NCBI GenBank assembly: GCA_030589825.1
Contig: JAUUZT010000013.1
Location: forward strand, 1 to 10,321
Reading direction: 5' to 3'
Origin: Dehalococcoidia bacterium
Lineage (GTDB): Bacteria > Chloroflexota > Dehalococcoidia > GIF9 > AB-539-J10
DNA length: 10,321 nucleotides
The position numbers and the translations under genes are program-made. Within the stretch, counting starts at the first letter, position 1; the number at the start of each line of letters is the position of its first letter. The notes beneath the pieces were generated by a model. The model had not been told where the DNA came from. It was given only the letters and a program-made list of their open reading frames with translations, and ran no database searches. Shown here piece after piece: positions 1-6,341 of this stretch.

Positions 1-288
1 TAAAGCAATCCCAAGGAGAATAATTCCACCAAGTATCAGCTTTCTTGGACCCCAGCGGTCGACAAGGAACCCCATGAGGGGGGCAAGAAGCCCCATATTC
101 GCGCCCCGCAGCGATGCAGCAAATGAAACCTGTGTGTAGCTCCAGCCAAACTCATTCGCTATTGGCTCGAAAAAGGCAGTAAAGCCGAGGATAAAAGTCC
201 CACCCATATATAGAGAAAGGAAGAAACATGCGCCAACAATCCACCAGCCATAAAATACTTTTGATGATTTTTTAGTCAGGTCTTTCAT
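1..288 (-). CDS. MFS transporter, N-terminal part (cut by window start)
   Basis: The minus strand reads an open frame from ATG at 288 to the window edge (96 codons, no stop). After a short basic start (MKDLTKKSSK) comes a first membrane segment (residues about 13-35, with YGWWIVGACFF and a run of aliphatic residues). Then comes FEPIANEFGWSYTQVS and a second hydrophobic stretch. Next is the loop D-R-W-G-P-R-K, which matches the conserved major facilitator loop between helices 2 and 3. The YGWWIV start and the FEPIANEFGWS segment are typical of the oxalate/formate antiporter-like and monocarboxylate-like MFS branch, so an organic-anion transporter is plausible, but the substrate cannot be read from a fragment. 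The only SD-like sequence is a weak AAGG 8 nt upstream. The gene stands alone on this side, with a 267-bp gap to the next minus-strand gene. Confidence 0.85.
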   Translation of the reverse strand, partial: MKDLTKKSSKVFYGWWIVGACFFLSLYMGGTFILGFTAFFEPIANEFGWSYTQVSFAASLRGANMGLLAPLMGFLVDRWGPRKLILGGIILLGIAL

Positions 289-555
289 ATATTCAGCCTT
301 GCTTTACTTTTCTGTCATAAGTTACATCACTGCCAGTGCTTCCACTCCTAATCCTGTCAGTCCAGTTGAAAAAATAAGGACTCTTTCTATGTGAGATTGA
401 ATGAACAGGCTGAAGCAGGCAGAACAATTTCATTTACGTTGAACGATGATGACTGGCGAATTATAGCATGGAGGATAGTGATTTGCTTGTGAGGTTAATT
501 AGCATGCAAAACTTTATTGCTTGTTTCTGACCAGAGCTGGGAAGCCCGGCAACGA

Positions 556-1074
556 CTATAAATATTTTTTCAAGGCCTCCGAAAGGTCTTTACGCTCTCG
601 TTCTGTCATCGGTTTATTATGGTAAGTCCCTGGTGCTAGAGGAATCTGTACCGGCATGCACCACGTTTTCCCCTTCCGTCTGCCATAAATATGAACGTGA
701 AACCATGGAGTTTTTCCTGGTAATAAACCCCAGTTCCCGTTTGACTGGATGTTGAACCAGGGAGCCATTTTTAATTCTTCCATTGCCCTGGCGACTTTGA
801 TGGCAAATCTGAATGTCTCCACGCTCAAATTTTCATCAACCAGCGCAGAATCAACCGTAACTTTTGGTACAATTATGACATGTAAACCTTCTTCGGTTGA
901 GGTATGAGGATTGAATGGTGTGAAAACCTCGAATTCGCTATTAGACCATAATGTCCAACTTTCAGCTTTCATCTTGTTCATATTGTGTTGTGCAAACCTC
1001 CGTAAAGGGATTGTAGCATCATTTGCGGTTTTCTTAGCATATGGGCCTGATTTTATAAGAAGCACAAATACCAC
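556..1074 (-). CDS. HIT-like (histidine triad) family protein
   Basis: Probable nucleotide-binding hydrolase or transferase of the HIT superfamily, in which the middle histidine of H-x-H-x-H attacks the alpha-phosphate. Residues 62-71 (EGLHVIIVPK) match the strand before the active site, and residues 125-131 (FHVHIYG) carry the triad motif. Here the third position is Tyr130 instead of His, with His126 and His128 kept, so this is a non-canonical subfamily and the substrate is unknown. The start is uncertain. The longest frame begins with GTG at 1074 and has no SD. An in-frame ATG at 981 (Met32) has GGAGG upstream (997-1001 on the plus strand) but at a long 15-nt spacing, and it would still leave the full HIT core (141 aa). 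Residues 14-40 look like a continuous helix, which mildly favours the longer form. The gene appears monocistronic; its 3' side has no clear terminator. Confidence 0.75.
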   Translation of the reverse strand: MVFVLLIKSGPYAKKTANDATIPLRRFAQHNMNKMKAESWTLWSNSEFEVFTPFNPHTSTEEGLHVIIVPKVTVDSALVDENLSVETFRFAIKVARAMEELKMAPWFNIQSNGNWGLLPGKTPWFHVHIYGRRKGKTWCMPVQIPLAPGTYHNKPMTERERKDLSEALKKYL

Positions 1075-1080
1075 TTTTAT

Positions 1081-1109
1081 GATATATAAGAATTCACATT
1101 GCTAACCAA
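1081..1109 (-). promoter_or_regulatory. Possible promoter of the HIT-like gene
   Basis: On the minus strand TTGGTT (1109-1104) and TATATC (1086-1081) are separated by 17 nt. Transcription would begin close to 1074. That would make the GTG at 1074 nearly leaderless, an argument for the internal ATG at 981. The hexamers match consensus only moderately in an AT-rich region. Confidence 0.3.
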
Positions 1110-1428
1110 GAAATATGGCTCAATGAAGTTTTATTTGTCAATAAATGAAATGTCTCCAGCCAAGCATATTTTTCCCTTATTTGGAATGAATAATCTGACA
1201 AAATATATCGTACATTCATTGCGCAGTGTTAGGTGAGGCTGAGTTCAGGATTTCGCTATTTGCGCTCAAGATAGAAGTTGTTCTATACCACTGGATGATA
1301 TATCATGCATTTTAAAGAGAGAAAATTAAATTCTCACAAGTTTGATTGGTCACCAGTCAGTAGATGAATAGTGATAGAATGATTTGTATTGCTTGTTTAA
1401 AAGACGATACCAGTGGAGATAGTTAGCG
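1110..1428. other. AT-rich divergent intergenic spacer
   Basis: The 354 bp between the HIT-like gene and the lipoprotein gene contain no supported gene. They hold a 12-bp perfect palindrome ATGATATATCAT (1295-1306) and an AT-rich inverted repeat GAGAA/TTCTC (1319-1335). Either could be an operator for the plus-strand gene at 1429, but no convincing -35/-10 pair was found. Confidence 0.4.
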
Positions 1429-2055
1429 ATGAAAAGGCGTTGGATTTTGGGGATTGCTGTTATGTTTCTGTGCTTATTGCTGGGGACTACTTCATGTGAG
1501 TATTTAGAAGAGATTGATTCGCAGCTGGATTCAGATGGTGATGGGTGGACTAATGCTCAAGAGAAGGCCGCAGGGACTGATCCAAACAACGTTGATACTG
1601 ATAATGATGGATATTGGGACCCTCATGACCCAAATCCTCTTGACCCAAACATCTCAGCAGATGATTTAATTCCAGAACCAGCAATCAGTCCTGCAATTAC
1701 ACCTGCCCCGACATCACTTGCTCCAGCTAGTTCTGATGCAACCTCAACTGTTGATCCAGAACAATCGGCGCTGGAAGAGTTACTTGAAATTCAGTCTGCG
1801 GTAAAGTTTATGATGAAGAATAATAAACTGACGTCACTGGCAAATCCGGTCACGACTGCTATTAACGATATGCACCGTTTTCCAGATACCAGTACGAGAC
1901 ATGGCGTCGTAGGGATGGGCTATGTACTGAATTGTCACGATTTTGATGGCGATGGCGATCCTGATATCAATTATATGCTTTTAAGCAAAACAAAGGGTAC
2001 ATATATTTGTGACGAATACGGCAATGTAACCCAGGTAACAACAGGATACGAGTAA
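1429..2055 (+). CDS. Probable exported lipoprotein with TSP3-like calcium-binding repeat
   Basis: 208 aa. The N-terminus is MKRR followed by a hydrophobic core and L-G-T-T-S-C23, a signal peptide with a loose lipobox. Residues 34-75 hold tandem Asp-rich motifs (DSDGDGW, GTDP, DTDNDGY, then DPNPLDPN), the pattern of thrombospondin type 3 / dockerin-like calcium-binding loops. A Pro/Ala/Thr/Ser-rich linker follows (about 78-108), then an amphipathic helix (about 110-140), then a small C-terminal domain with another DFDGDGDPD loop at about 171-179 and a final strand region ending NVTQVTTGYE. The last domain resembles the tail of pilin-like surface proteins in my memory of Chloroflexota genomes; that is unverified. 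Likely anchored outside the membrane, with calcium stabilising the stalk. A GGAG sits 10 nt before the ATG. No functional partner is visible nearby. Confidence 0.7.
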   Translation: MKRRWILGIAVMFLCLLLGTTSCEYLEEIDSQLDSDGDGWTNAQEKAAGTDPNNVDTDNDGYWDPHDPNPLDPNISADDLIPEPAISPAITPAPTSLAPASSDATSTVDPEQSALEELLEIQSAVKFMMKNNKLTSLANPVTTAINDMHRFPDTSTRHGVVGMGYVLNCHDFDGDGDPDINYMLLSKTKGTYICDEYGNVTQVTTGYE

Positions 2056-2091
2056 ACTTCGATACTCGACTTTCAATTTCCCTGTTTTTTT
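2049..2091 (+). terminator. Weak candidate terminator after the lipoprotein gene
   Basis: A 6-bp stem CGAGTA (2049-2054) / TACTCG (2063-2068) overlaps the stop codon. An outer pairing AACAGG (2040-2045) / CCTGTT (2081-2086) would enclose it, directly followed by a run of T to 2091. The outer loop is long, so an efficient intrinsic terminator is uncertain. Confidence 0.3.
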
Positions 2092-2267
2092 GTTGCACAG
2101 TCTATCGCTTTATGCAGTACCTCTAATCCAATTTTATCCAAAAATTCAGTTTATAAGACCGTAAATAGTTTCATGACATAATGCAGGCCTTTTATTTTAT
2201 TTTCTAAAATCCATCGTATCCATAAGGCGGATTTAGAAAAATATATATAAAATTTGGATGATATTGC

Positions 2268-2295
2268 TTGATATTTCTGGAAATATCTTTATAAT
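2268..2295 (+). promoter_or_regulatory. Near-consensus sigma-70 promoter with embedded 18-bp palindrome
   Basis: TTGATA (2268-2273), a 16-nt spacer and a perfect TATAAT (2290-2295) form the best promoter in the window, predicting a start near 2302. A perfect inverted repeat GATATTTC-TG-GAAATATC (2270-2287) overlaps the -35 box and fills the spacer, which is where a repressor would block RNA polymerase. It drives the cytidylyltransferase/PLP fusion gene and its coupled partner, leaving a leader of about 130-175 nt. The rest of the 2056-2433 intergenic stretch is AT-rich and holds no supported gene. Confidence 0.6.
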
Positions 2296-2327
2296 GGATT
2301 GAGATATTATGATCAATATTTATTTGT

Positions 2328-2381
2328 AGCTTACTTGCATTGTGCTGTGAACATATCATCCGTGTTCGCAGTTTGTAAGCT
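2328..2381 (+). promoter_or_regulatory. Structured 5' leader: two-part hairpin upstream of the lipid gene pair
   Basis: Within the predicted leader an outer 7-bp stem AGCTTAC (2328-2334) / GTAAGCT (2375-2381) encloses an inner 9-pair stem CTGTGAACA (2345-2353) / TGTTCGCAG (2363-2371), with one U-G wobble and a 9-nt loop. An asymmetric internal loop of 10 and 3 nt separates the stems. No U-run follows, so it is not an intrinsic terminator. It could be a protein-binding leader or a riboswitch-like element. I do not recognise a known riboswitch class. Confidence 0.45.
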
Positions 2382-2433
2382 CGTATCTTTCTGGATGTCC
2401 CATTGAAACAAGCCCCAGCGTGATTATTATATT

Positions 2434-4359
2434 ATGCAAATACGGTGTACTTGTTTCCCGCCACAAAAGGAGGAACATATTCGTAAGAATGACAAATTCA
2501 ATTCTTGGAAAACCACACAATTTACCCCTGTAAGAAAAGCAATCATCCTGGCTGCCGGAATCGGCAGTCGTATGGGTTCCTTTACCGAGCACAGCTCAAA
2601 ATGCCTTGCACCAGTAAATGGTGTGCCGATTCTCGTTAACACGCTTGTTAATCTGTGTGAGTCAGGCATAGAGGAAACCGTAATAGTTGTAGGATACTTG
2701 AAGGAAAAAATCTATGATATGGTTGGGTCATCTTTCAACGGTATGCGTATCACTTATATAGAATCCGACCGTTACGCGACGACCAATAATATATATTCTC
2801 TATGGCTTGCCCGTGAACATATGACCGAAGATATTCTGTTGCTGGAGGCTGATGTGTTCTTTGAGCGGTTGCTGCTTGACCGTATGCTATTGTATGGAAG
2901 CTGTAGCGTTGCGGCTGTTGCCAGGCATCAACCGTGGATGTCCGGTACTGTGGTTAACCTTGACGATGATGAAAACATCGCTGAATTAATAGATGGACGC
3001 CGTCAGGGCCCTGATTTTGACTATTCTAAAGTACTTAAAACTATTAACATCTACCTGCTGCAACACGATTTCCTTCGTGAGCAGTTTGTTCCCCGGCTGG
3101 AAGCCTTTGTTGGTGCTGGCGATGTTAACCAGTATTACGAAACTATTATTCATGATACTGTCAGCACTAAACAGTATGCTATGAAAGCACTGGTCTGTGA
3201 TGATATCAAATGGAATGAAATAGACGATGAAAACGACCGGTTAGCTACGGAATACATGTTTCTGTCTCCGGATGAGCGCTATGAAATTGTCTCCCACGAG
3301 CATGGCGGCTACTGGCGATATGGATTCGCTGACCATTTATATCTATACAATCTATATTTCCCTCCGGGAGAGGTCCTTTCTTACATGAAAAATAATGTCT
3401 ATGACCTGTTACAGAATTATCCGGCAGGGCAGGACGACCTCGCCAGTGTCATGGGACTTTTAATCAATCAACCCGCACAGCGGATTGTTGTCGGTAATGG
3501 CGCCTCCGAGATTATTAAAATACTTTCAGGGCGCCTTTTTAATAAATTAATAATTCCAGTGCCGTCTTTCAATGAGTATGTAAATGCAGCCCCAGAAGGA
3601 AAAGTGGCAACCTTCGCTCTCGATGCTCCCTCTTTTGAACTTGATGTAGATGAATTTGCCGCAGAAGCCTTTCGCTGTAATGCTGACATGGCAGTTGTGG
3701 TAACGCCAAACAATCCGACCTCCCTTATAGTTTCAAAGCATGACCTGTTGCGCCTTGCGGAAAAACTGGCCCGGCAGAATTGTATGCTTCTTGTTGACGA
3801 ATCGTTTATCGATTTTGCTGAAGATAAAGACCTGCTAACCATGGAAAATGAGCTTTCCCGGCATGATAATCTTGCCATTATAAAAAGTATGAGCAAGGCA
3901 TATGGCATTTGTGGATTGCGCCTGGGCTATTTACTTAGCGCAAACAAGCCATTTGTCAGAGCAGTAAATAGGGAATTGCCCATCTGGAATGTAAATGGCT
4001 TCGCAGAGGCTTTCCTGCGGCAGCTTCTCCGTTATCGTGGAGAGTTTAAAGAAAGTTGCCGAAAAGTTCAGAATGATAGGGATAATCTCTATCGAAACCT
4101 GTCCTCTATTCCGGGAATGATAACCTATAAACCAGAGGCAAACTTTGTTTTTTGCCGTCTACCTGATAATTCGATGTCCGGCCCTGAAATTACCCGTAGA
4201 TTATTTACAAAATACGACATATTCGTTAAACACTGTGCGGGGAAGATGCTTCCGGAGGCAGACAGGTACCTGCGTATCGCCAGCCGTACAGGGATTGAGA
4301 ATTACAGAGTTGTAAATGCTATGAGGAGTATCCTTGTCAGAGAGATGGCGGTTATATGA
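2434..4359 (+). CDS. Bifunctional cytidylyltransferase / PLP-dependent (CobD/HisC-like) fusion enzyme
   Basis: 641 aa, two enzymes in one chain. Residues about 34-275 are a nucleotidyltransferase of the LicC / PntC type: L-A-A-G-I-G-S-R with Lys56, TNNIYSLW (117-124), LLLEADV with Asp140 as likely metal ligand, and WNEIDDEND (260-268) as second acidic site. Residues about 310-641 are a fold-type I PLP enzyme: TPNNPTS (424-430), VDESFIDF with Asp455, SMSKAYG with Lys488 as Schiff-base lysine, GLRLGY, and RIASRT (Arg618) near the end. The aromatic-rich linker (HGGYWRYGF, 290-298) joins them. By family knowledge this pairing fits Treponema-type PntC (2-aminoethylphosphonate transaminase plus CTP activation). 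A decarboxylase acting on phosphoserine is an alternative inference. The next gene overlaps by 4 bp and probably uses the CDP-activated product. The true start is doubtful: ATG 2434 lacks an SD (see 2465-2481). Confidence 0.85.
   Translation: MQIRCTCFPPQKEEHIRKNDKFNSWKTTQFTPVRKAIILAAGIGSRMGSFTEHSSKCLAPVNGVPILVNTLVNLCESGIEETVIVVGYLKEKIYDMVGSSFNGMRITYIESDRYATTNNIYSLWLAREHMTEDILLLEADVFFERLLLDRMLLYGSCSVAAVARHQPWMSGTVVNLDDDENIAELIDGRRQGPDFDYSKVLKTINIYLLQHDFLREQFVPRLEAFVGAGDVNQYYETIIHDTVSTKQYAMKALVCDDIKWNEIDDENDRLATEYMFLSPDERYEIVSHEHGGYWRYGFADHLYLYNLYFPPGEVLSYMKNNVYDLLQNYPAGQDDLASVMGLLINQPAQRIVVGNGASEIIKILSGRLFNKLIIPVPSFNEYVNAAPEGKVATFALDAPSFELDVDEFAAEAFRCNADMAVVVTPNNPTSLIVSKHDLLRLAEKLARQNCMLLVDESFIDFAEDKDLLTMENELSRHDNLAIIKSMSKAYGICGLRLGYLLSANKPFVRAVNRELPIWNVNGFAEAFLRQLLRYRGEFKESCRKVQNDRDNLYRNLSSIPGMITYKPEANFVFCRLPDNSMSGPEITRRLFTKYDIFVKHCAGKMLPEADRYLRIASRTGIENYRVVNAMRSILVREMAVI
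2465..2481 (+). promoter_or_regulatory. Strong SD inside the annotated frame, pointing to an ATT start
   Basis: AAAAGGAGG (2465-2473) lies 31 nt after the ATG at 2434, which itself has no SD. The in-frame codon 5 nt downstream of GGAGG is ATT (2479-2481), an allowed but rare initiator. The nearest ATG after the SD (2489) is out of frame and opens a 14-codon ORF ending at 2533. Conserved enzyme sequence begins only at about 2533, so nothing before that is needed for function. Confidence 0.5.
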
Positions 4360-5048
4360 GCAGTTCCAGGAAAAAGTTACAAAGAGGTTCACGGAAACTT
4401 GACATAACACATACTACCGCAAACAGGAAGAATAATGAGCCCTCCATACTATCTTTCATGAAAGATGTTCCCAATATGATGACACTGGCAGGATTATGTT
4501 GTGGGGTTATTGGTATATATCTTGCGCTCCTGGCGAATTTCCAGATGGCAGTAGTGGCGATGCTCTGGGCTGTACTGTTGGATTGGTATGATGGGGTTGT
4601 TGCCCGTCGGACTCAGGGTAGAAGCGATGCCTGTAAAACATTCGGTGCTAACATGGATGCTTTCGTGGACTTAATAACTATGGGCGTTTGTCCGGCTATT
4701 ATACTGTTGAGTTATGGGGGGTACAGCCTGTGGTTCTTCCCTGGAGCATTGCTGTTAATTGCGTCAGGCGTCGTTAGATTTTCTTATTTCAATATTTTTA
4801 GGGTTGACGATGATGGCACCATCAAAGGACTGTCAATGGATGTCGTCGCCCTGGTGGTGGCACTGGTTTTCGTGCTGGAAGGCATTTTAAGCCATAATGT
4901 CTTTGTAGCTCTACTCTATAGTGTAATAGTGGTGTTATCATTTTTGCATGTGGCGCCTTTCCGAATGCATAAGATGGTGGGCCACTGGTATCACGTCATC
5001 ACGGTCTATATTCTGCTTATGACTATTGCCTATGTTTTTGTCCTGTAA
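4356..5048 (+). CDS. CDP-alcohol phosphatidyltransferase, PssA-like integral membrane enzyme
   Basis: 230 aa. Transfers a phospho-alcohol group between a CDP-activated donor and a second alcohol in the membrane. After a basic, polar N-terminus (1-38) several membrane segments follow (about 42-60, 62-77, 108-120, 124-147, 161-176, 183-200, 210-229). The family signature is present: D76-x2-D79-G80-x2-A83-R84-x12-G97-x3-D101-x3-D105. All catalytic and metal-binding residues are intact, but the middle gap is 12 residues where the usual spacing is 8. The DAFVDLITMGVCPAI segment resembles phosphatidylserine synthase (PssA). The ATG overlaps the upstream TGA (ATGA), so translation is coupled to the cytidylyltransferase fusion. 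That suggests the donor is the CDP-headgroup made upstream and the acceptor a diglyceride. Alternatively it is an ordinary CDP-diacylglycerol enzyme (phosphatidylserine synthase) that happens to be cotranscribed. Confidence 0.85.
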   Translation: MSSSRKKLQRGSRKLDITHTTANRKNNEPSILSFMKDVPNMMTLAGLCCGVIGIYLALLANFQMAVVAMLWAVLLDWYDGVVARRTQGRSDACKTFGANMDAFVDLITMGVCPAIILLSYGGYSLWFFPGALLLIASGVVRFSYFNIFRVDDDGTIKGLSMDVVALVVALVFVLEGILSHNVFVALLYSVIVVLSFLHVAPFRMHKMVGHWYHVITVYILLMTIAYVFVL

Positions 5049-5084
5049 GACCGTCGTGCCAGGAACATCAAACGTAGTTGCAGT

Positions 5085-6098
5085 CTACAGAGATGGCATT
5101 TGCACTGCATTATCCCTGCGGTCGCGCATCTGCTTTTCCATTGACTTCGGATAACGCTCCTTAAGGCGTGATATATCGGTTAAACGACGAAGCGCTTCAG
5201 TTTCCATATTCCAACCACTGGCTTTCAGGTTGTCTTGGAGTTGACTCATATTACGTGCACCGACTATCACAGAGGTGATTGACGGTTGTTCAAGCACCCA
5301 GCGGAGGGCTACCTGTGCAGGACTCCTCCCCAAGTTACCGGCGGTTTTGAGCAGTTCACTGAGTGTCTCGTCGGCATTTTCGGCGAAGTAGTTATCGGGG
5401 AATGACCAGGATTCATCTGAACGCGATCCTGAGAGCCTTCGTTGACCGGGCTGATATTTTCCTGAAAGAAAGCCACCAGCCAGCGGACTCCATACAACCA
5501 CGCCCATACCGTTAATCTGGCACATCGGGACAAGTTCCTCTTCAATATCTCGTACAACAAGGCTGTATTGAGGCTGATAGCATTTGAAGCGGGCAAGTTT
5601 ATTTATGTCGCTTATCCGCAGTGCCTCGGCAAGTCTCCATGCCTCGTAGTTACTGCAGGCAATATACCTTGTTTTTCCCTGGCGAACAAGGTCATCCATT
5701 GCTCTCAGCATTTCATCCAGGGGGGTTTGCTCATCAACGTGATGGATGTAGTATATATCTACATGGTCCATCTGCAGGCGGCTTAAACTGTCCTCCATAG
5801 CGTTCATGATATGGACACGTGACATTCCAGAATCGTTTGGACCTTTGCCCATCGGATTGAAGAACTTGGTAGCAACAACCACATCTCTCCTGCGGTCTTT
5901 AAGTGCGCGTCCAAGGAAAGCCTCCGACTCACTTCCTCCATAAGAATCAGCCGTGTCGAAAAAATTTACACCGGCATCAAGAGCAGCATCAACCATCTTT
6001 TTTGCGTCATCCCTGCTGGCTCCTTTCCCAAAGGTCATTGTGCCCAGGCAAACTTCCGATACTTTGAGACCTGTATTACCTAATCTTCGATACTCCAT
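5085..6098 (-). CDS. Aldo/keto reductase, NADP-dependent
   Basis: 337 aa, full length for the YajO/GSP69/IolS-like branch of aldo/keto reductases (TIM barrel, NAD(P)H-dependent reduction of aldehydes and ketones in the cytoplasm). It begins MEYRRLGNTGLKVSEVCLGT. The catalytic tetrad is visible: Asp48 and Tyr53 (FFDTADSYG), Lys78 (ATKF) and His119 (YYIHH). The cofactor-binding end has SITSVIVGARNMSQLQDN (about 271-288), the usual phosphate-binding region. The start is firm: CAGGAG lies 6 nt before the ATG (6105-6110 on the plus strand). The gene converges on the CDP-alcohol transferase gene with a 36-bp gap and no clear shared terminator, and diverges from the Crp/Fnr regulator, which may control it. 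The natural substrate cannot be predicted. Confidence 0.93.
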   Translation of the reverse strand: MEYRRLGNTGLKVSEVCLGTMTFGKGASRDDAKKMVDAALDAGVNFFDTADSYGGSESEAFLGRALKDRRRDVVVATKFFNPMGKGPNDSGMSRVHIMNAMEDSLSRLQMDHVDIYYIHHVDEQTPLDEMLRAMDDLVRQGKTRYIACSNYEAWRLAEALRISDINKLARFKCYQPQYSLVVRDIEEELVPMCQINGMGVVVWSPLAGGFLSGKYQPGQRRLSGSRSDESWSFPDNYFAENADETLSELLKTAGNLGRSPAQVALRWVLEQPSITSVIVGARNMSQLQDNLKASGWNMETEALRRLTDISRLKERYPKSMEKQMRDRRDNAVQMPSL

Positions 6099-6164
6099 AA
6101 CACGCTCCTGTAAACAAGAAAATTTATTCAGCAGCCATAGAAACTGCTCTATATTTTATAATGT

Positions 6165-6196
6165 TGAGATTATCTCATATCGGATATATGGGTCAA
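6165..6196 (-). promoter_or_regulatory. Promoter of the aldo/keto reductase with overlapping palindromes
   Basis: On the minus strand TTGACC (6196-6191), 16 nt, GATAAT (6174-6169) gives a good promoter with a start near 6162 and a leader of about 64 nt. Two short palindromes lie over it: TGAGAT-T-ATCTCA (6165-6177) covers the -10 box, and ATATC-G-GATAT (6177-6187) is in the spacer. This arrangement suits a repressor. Confidence 0.5.
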
Positions 6197-6242
6197 GTGA
6201 TAACTAATTTAATGCCGGTTTGCTGTAAATTTATCAAATATT

Positions 6243-6273
6243 ACTTGAACAAGTTGGCAGCCTGCTGTATCTT
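6243..6273 (+). promoter_or_regulatory. Possible promoter of the Crp/Fnr gene with a palindrome over -35
   Basis: TTGAAC (6245-6250), 17 nt, TATCTT (6268-6273) is a moderate promoter match. The perfect 12-bp palindrome ACTTGAACAAGT (6243-6254) covers the -35 box and could be an autoregulatory site. The -10 match is only four of six bases. Confidence 0.35.
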
Positions 6274-6341
6274 TAACTTAACAGTTGAATCTGTATTTTG
6301 GTTTTAGTAGTCGATGAATTCTACACAAGAGAGAGTTTCGA

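Noticed and set aside
322..429. Minus-strand open frame of about 35 codons ending in a protein-like stretch (IFSTGLTGLGVEALAVM)
   Set aside because: It has no start codon near its 5' end, no SD and a stop just upstream at 430-432. It is too short to tell from chance, although a decayed gene tail cannot be excluded.
911..1105. Plus-strand 64-codon frame opposite the HIT-like gene
   Set aside because: It is antisense to a better supported gene and has no recognisable domain.
3468..3908. Minus-strand 146-codon frame inside the fusion enzyme
   Set aside because: It is Ser/Arg-rich shadow sequence opposite conserved PLP-enzyme motifs, with no family resemblance.
2434..5048. Di-myo-inositol-phosphate synthase (cytidylyltransferase plus CDP-alcohol transferase) as identity of the pair
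   Set aside because: In that system the cytidylyltransferase is fused to the CDP-alcohol transferase, whereas here it is fused to a PLP enzyme, which calls for an amino-group substrate.
5049..5084. Bidirectional terminator between the converging genes
   Set aside because: No stem of useful length or T-run is visible in the 36-bp gap.
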